DNA of 64,000 nucleotides, from NCBI GenBank assembly GCA_050249695.1, contig JBFWQA010000007.1, forward strand, positions 1-64,000, read 5' to 3'. The notes below the pieces were generated by a model. It was not told the DNA's origin and did no database searches. It saw nothing but the letters and a program-made list of their open reading frames with translations. Source of the DNA: JACKJP01 sp050249695. GTDB taxonomy: Bacteria; Pseudomonadota; Alphaproteobacteria; Rhizobiales; Tepidamorphaceae. The number at the start of each line of letters is the position of its first letter. Position 1 is the first letter of the stretch. This document shows positions 60,568-64,000 of the stretch, one piece after another. A program made the position numbers and the translations under genes.

Positions 60568-61266
60568 TCAGAGGGCGGAATCCGAGCTTGTTTCGACGAC
60601 AGAGGCCGCAGCCTCGCGCACTGTCAGGATATGCGCCTTCATGCTTTCATAGGCCGCGTTGCCGTCCCTGGCGTCGATGGCCTCGATGACGCGCTCATGT
60701 TCGGCATGCGAAAGCGAAATGCGTTCCGCGATCCGGAACTGAGCGCTGCGGAAATGGAATACGCGCCGCCGCGCCTCATACGCCGTTTCGACCAGCGCGG
60801 GGTTGTGCGTGCCGTCGTAGATCGCCTGGTGAAACTTGGTATTGATCGCCTCGTAACCGGCACGGTCCTCCGCGGCGACACATGCCGCGGACAGTTCGTG
60901 AAGACGGTGAAGGCCCTGCTTTTCTTCCGCGCTCATCCGCTCGGCGGCAAAGCGCGCGCAGGTCCCTTCCAGTTCGGCCATGACCTCGAAAAGCTGCAGG
61001 AGCCGCTCCCGGCTCTGGACGAGGACGACAACGCCCTTGTGCGGACGCTTTTCCACAAGGCCGAGTGCCGAAAGCTGGCTCAGCGTCTCGCGAATGGGCG
61101 TACGCGAGACTTCGAACCTGTCGGCGAGGCTTTGTTCGTCGAGCCTGACGCCGGGACCGAGCACGCCGGTGACGATCTCGTCAGAGAGGATACGCCGCAG
61201 CCGGTCCACCACGGTTTCCCGCGTTGCGGGCTTTCGATCCGCCATCCGTCCAGCGACGCTCATCAT
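60568..61266 (-). CDS. GntR family (FCD) regulator of the AtzF importer operon
   Basis: About 232 residues from the chosen ATG. The winged helix is at about 15-80 (LDEQSLADRFEVSRTPIRETLSQLSALGLVEKRPHKGVVVL) and an all-helical FCD effector domain follows, with metal-binding-type histidines (FHQAIYDGTHNPAL, HAEHERVIEAI). Several in-frame starts lie upstream, at 61338 and 61386, so the N-terminus is uncertain. It is upstream of the importer genes on the same strand, with the ATTGCAT repeats between. Confidence 0.88.
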   Translation of the reverse strand: MMSVAGRMADRKPATRETVVDRLRRILSDEIVTGVLGPGVRLDEQSLADRFEVSRTPIRETLSQLSALGLVEKRPHKGVVVLVQSRERLLQLFEVMAELEGTCARFAAERMSAEEKQGLHRLHELSAACVAAEDRAGYEAINTKFHQAIYDGTHNPALVETAYEARRRVFHFRSAQFRIAERISLSHAEHERVIEAIDARDGNAAYESMKAHILTVREAAASVVETSSDSAL

Positions 61267-61446
61267 TCTCTCGAACAGTTGCGATTCCTGCCCCGTCGCA
61301 ATGTTCTGGCCCCAAACCCGCGCGATGTCGAGGCCCATCCCTTGCCGGCACGCGGCGCCCTCGCGCCCCGGGTCAACAACAACCATGGTGCAATGCAAAA
61401 TTTTATGAAACTCTATTAGCTTGTGTGTTGACCTGTAATCAGTCGA

Positions 61447-64000
61447 ATGTCGATCAAGGCCGCCATCCATCATCTGACCCACTACCGGTACGACCGTCCG
61501 GTCACGCTGGGGCCGCAGATCATCCGTCTTCGGCCTGCCCCGCACAGCCGAACGCGGGTCATATCCCATTCCCTGAAGGTCAGTCCCGCCGGACATTTCG
61601 TCAATCATCAGCAGGATCCCTACGGCAACTGGATGGCGCGCTTCGTGTTCCCCGAACCGGTGCGGGAACTCAAGATCGAAGTCGATCTCGTCGCCGACAT
61701 GACGGTCTACAACCCGTTCGATTTCTTCGTGGAGGAAAGCGCCGAGGATTGGCCGTTCAAATACGCTGCCGACATCGAGCCGGACCTGTCGATCTATCGC
61801 CGCACCGAACCGGTGACGCCACGCTTTGAGGCGTTCCTCGCCGGCCTCGACCGCACCCCGCGCCGCACGGTGGATCTGGTCGTCGATCTCAATGCCAGCC
61901 TTTCGCGCCGGATCGACTACGTGATCCGCATGGAGCCCGGCGTGCAGGCGCCGGAGGAAACGCTGGAGAAGGGGTCCGGCTCATGCCGCGACACTTCGTG
62001 GCTGCTGGTCGAGACGCTGCGCCATCTCGGCTTTGCCGCACGCTTCGTCTCCGGATACCTCATCCAGTTGAAGCCTGACCTCGTCTCGCTCGACGGCCCG
62101 CCCGGCACCGACCACGACTTCACCGATCTGCACGCCTGGGCCGAGGTCTATCTGCCCGGCGCCGGATGGATCGGCCTTGACCCGACATCCGGCCTGCTGA
62201 CGGGCGAAAGCCATATCCCGCTGGCTGCGACGCCGCATTACCGCAATGCAGCGCCGATCTCGGGCATGGCGAGCTACGCCGAGGTCGATTTCAACTTCGA
62301 CATGAAGGTGGCTCGCGTTGCCGAGCATCCGCGCATCACCAGGCCGTTTTCCGACGATTCCTGGGAAGCCTTGGACACGCTGGGTCGGAAGATCGACGCG
62401 GCGCTGGAAGAGGGTGACGTGCGCCTGACCATGGGCGGGGAGCCGACATTCGTCTCCATCGACGGTTTCGAATCCGACGAGTGGAACAGCGCAGCCGTCG
62501 GCCCGACCAAGCGCGACCTCGCCGACAGGCTGATCCGCCGCCTGCGCGACCGTTTCGCCCCTGGCGGCTTCCTCCATTACGGCCAGGGCAAATGGTATCC
62601 GGGCGAAAGCCTGCCGCGCTGGACCTTCTCGCTTTACTGGCGCCGCGACGGCAAGCCGATCTGGCAGGACGCCGCCCTCATCGCCGACGAGGCGGAAAAG
62701 ACCGATGCAAGGGTCGAGGACGCCGGCCGTCTGCTCGGCGGCATCGCGGCGGAACTCGGCATTGAAGGCAACTATGTCATTCCAGCCTTCGAGGATCCCG
62801 GCGAATGGCTTCTCAAGGAAGCGAAGCTTCCGGAGAACGTCACGCCGGCCAATTCCAAGCTCGCCGACCCGGAAGAGCGGCACCGCATCGCCCGGGTCTT
62901 CGAACGCGGACTGACCACGCCCACGGGCTACGTCTTGCCGATCCAGCGCTGGCAGTCGAAGGCGACCGGTTCGCGCTGGCGATCGGAATCCTGGAAGCTG
63001 AGGCGCGGCAATCTCTTTCTGGTCGCCGGCGACAGCCCGGCCGGCTTTCGTTTGCCGCTCGGGTCGCTCCCTCATATTCCGGCGGCGAGCTATCCCTATA
63101 TCCATCCGGCCGACCCGGCCGAACTCCGTGGCCCCCTGCCCGATCCCGACGCCGCCGAGGACATGCGAAAGGAAGCCGCCGAACGCAAGCAGCCGGTTTC
63201 GGAAATCACCGCCGCCGAACCGGGGCAGACGCTGATCGAACAGGTGATCGGCGAAGCAGGCGGCGCGATCCGCACAGCCATGTCGGTGGAACTGCGTGAC
63301 GGCAGGCTCTGCGTCTTCATGCCCCCGGTCGAACGGGCGGAGGATTATCTGGAACTCGTCGCTGCCGTGGAGGCCGCCGCGGCAAGGCTCGCCCTTCAGG
63401 TGCATATCGAGGGCTACACGCCGCCGCACGATCCCCGCATCAATGTCATTCGGGTCGCGCCCGACCCCGGCGTCATCGAGGTGAACATTCACCCTGCATC
63501 GAGCTGGGCGGACTGCGTGGCGATCACCGAGGCGGTCTACGAGGAAGCGCGGCAGACCCGTCTCGGCGCCGATAAGTTCATGATCGACGGACGCCACACC
63601 GGCACCGGCGGCGGCAACCACGTTGTGGTCGGCGGCATCACACCCCTCGACAGCCCGTTCCTGCGCCGTCCCGACCTGCTGCGCAGCCTGATCCTTCACT
63701 GGCAGCGCCACCCGAGCCTCTCCTATCTGTTTTCCGGCCTCTTCATCGGCCCGACGAGCCAGGCGCCGCGCATCGACGAGGCGCGCCACGACAGTCTTTA
63801 CGAGCTGGAGATCGCGCTGCAGCAGATACCGCACCCCGGCAATGGCGAGGCGCCCCTCCCCTGGCTGGTCGACCGGCTTCTGCGCAACATGCTGATCGAC
63901 GTCACCGGCAACACGCACCGGGCGGAGATCTGCATCGACAAGCTGTTCTCGCCCGACGGCACGACCGGCCGCCTCGGCCTCGTCGAGTTTCGCGGCTTCG
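61447..64000 (+). CDS. transglutaminase family / DUF2126 protein, 3' end outside window
   Basis: An open frame from ATG to the window end, 851 complete codons with no stop. The N-terminus is Bact_transglu_N (IHHLTHYRYDRPVTLGPQIIRLRPAP). A transglutaminase-core domain follows with the Cys-His-Asp triad C180 (GSGSCRDTSW), H229 (LHAWAEVYLPG) and D245 (GLDPTSG). The DUF2126 region starts at about 310 (VRLTMGGEPTFVSIDGFESDEWN). Family members of about 1100 residues are usually paired with DUF403/circularly-permuted ATP-grasp genes, expected just downstream. Function is unknown, perhaps peptide modification. It is divergent from the GntR gene. Confidence 0.93.
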   Translation, partial: MSIKAAIHHLTHYRYDRPVTLGPQIIRLRPAPHSRTRVISHSLKVSPAGHFVNHQQDPYGNWMARFVFPEPVRELKIEVDLVADMTVYNPFDFFVEESAEDWPFKYAADIEPDLSIYRRTEPVTPRFEAFLAGLDRTPRRTVDLVVDLNASLSRRIDYVIRMEPGVQAPEETLEKGSGSCRDTSWLLVETLRHLGFAARFVSGYLIQLKPDLVSLDGPPGTDHDFTDLHAWAEVYLPGAGWIGLDPTSGLLTGESHIPLAATPHYRNAAPISGMASYAEVDFNFDMKVARVAEHPRITRPFSDDSWEALDTLGRKIDAALEEGDVRLTMGGEPTFVSIDGFESDEWNSAAVGPTKRDLADRLIRRLRDRFAPGGFLHYGQGKWYPGESLPRWTFSLYWRRDGKPIWQDAALIADEAEKTDARVEDAGRLLGGIAAELGIEGNYVIPAFEDPGEWLLKEAKLPENVTPANSKLADPEERHRIARVFERGLTTPTGYVLPIQRWQSKATGSRWRSESWKLRRGNLFLVAGDSPAGFRLPLGSLPHIPAASYPYIHPADPAELRGPLPDPDAAEDMRKEAAERKQPVSEITAAEPGQTLIEQVIGEAGGAIRTAMSVELRDGRLCVFMPPVERAEDYLELVAAVEAAAARLALQVHIEGYTPPHDPRINVIRVAPDPGVIEVNIHPASSWADCVAITEAVYEEARQTRLGADKFMIDGRHTGTGGGNHVVVGGITPLDSPFLRRPDLLRSLILHWQRHPSLSYLFSGLFIGPTSQAPRIDEARHDSLYELEIALQQIPHPGNGEAPLPWLVDRLLRNMLIDVTGNTHRAEICIDKLFSPDGTTGRLGLVEFRGF

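Noticed and set aside
61981..63918. A 645-codon minus-strand frame opposite the transglutaminase gene
   Set aside because: The plus strand carries an unbroken transglutaminase/DUF2126 frame with a complete catalytic triad. The minus-strand product has no recognisable domain.

Overview
The window is a high-GC alphaproteobacterial chromosome segment, most likely from a marine or halotolerant member of the Hyphomicrobiales (Rhizobiales). The clearest lineage marker is a RirA-type Rrf2 iron regulator with its three-cysteine cluster motif. Rhizobial-style TRAP, Urt-like and Ehu transporters and a complete ectoine/hydroxyectoine pathway fit the same picture. No rRNA, tRNA, CRISPR array, insertion sequence or phage gene was seen. 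Coding density is high and the genes sit in compact operons.

Layout. 1-2.6 kb: the tail of an unknown membrane protein, then a cytochrome bd-type oxidase operon (cydA, cydB and a 38-residue DUF2474 subunit) on the minus strand. 2.8-10.1 kb: rirA, divergent from an iron operon that encodes a coupled micro-ORF, a Cys-rich unknown, an imelysin, Bfd, bacterioferritin, a di-heme DHOR protein, a second imelysin-like protein and a DUF1513 protein. Two TGA-N9-TCA iron-responsive-operator (IRO) boxes lie between rirA and this operon. 10.5-14.8 kb: a TRAP transporter with two tandem, closely related binding proteins. 14.9-17.7 kb: three overlapping or nearly touching minus-strand genes around an APH-fold kinase. 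18.0-29.3 kb: an amide-nitrogen locus, in which a LuxR-type response regulator and a giant NCS1-transporter/histidine-kinase/receiver fusion face a Urt-like five-gene ABC transporter, formamidase FmdA and an FmdB zinc-ribbon protein.

29.4-33.7 kb: an RND efflux pump and its adaptor. 33.9-39.9 kb: the ectoine cluster (fused ectA-ectB, then ectC, ectD and ask), with divergent ectR and a DUF302 gene. 39.9-47.0 kb: a possible acyl-CoA catabolic group (MBL hydrolase, acyl-CoA dehydrogenase, acyl-CoA ligase, TetR) followed by a molybdopterin oxidoreductase. 47.1-51.0 kb: the ehuBCDA ectoine importer and a divergent GntR regulator. 51.0-53.1 kb: an M48 peptidase and a DUF898 membrane protein. 53.3-61.3 kb: a Dpp-like ABC importer coupled to allophanate hydrolase (AtzF), with its own GntR regulator. 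61.4 kb to the end: a transglutaminase/DUF2126 protein that runs off the window.

Three themes recur: iron homeostasis under RirA, nitrogen scavenging from amides or urea-like compounds (fmd/urt and atzF loci), and osmoprotection by making and importing ectoines. The most unusual items are the in-frame EctA-EctB fusion, the transporter-kinase fusion beside the formamidase operon, and the Cys-rich protein translationally coupled to a micro-ORF in the RirA-type iron operon.
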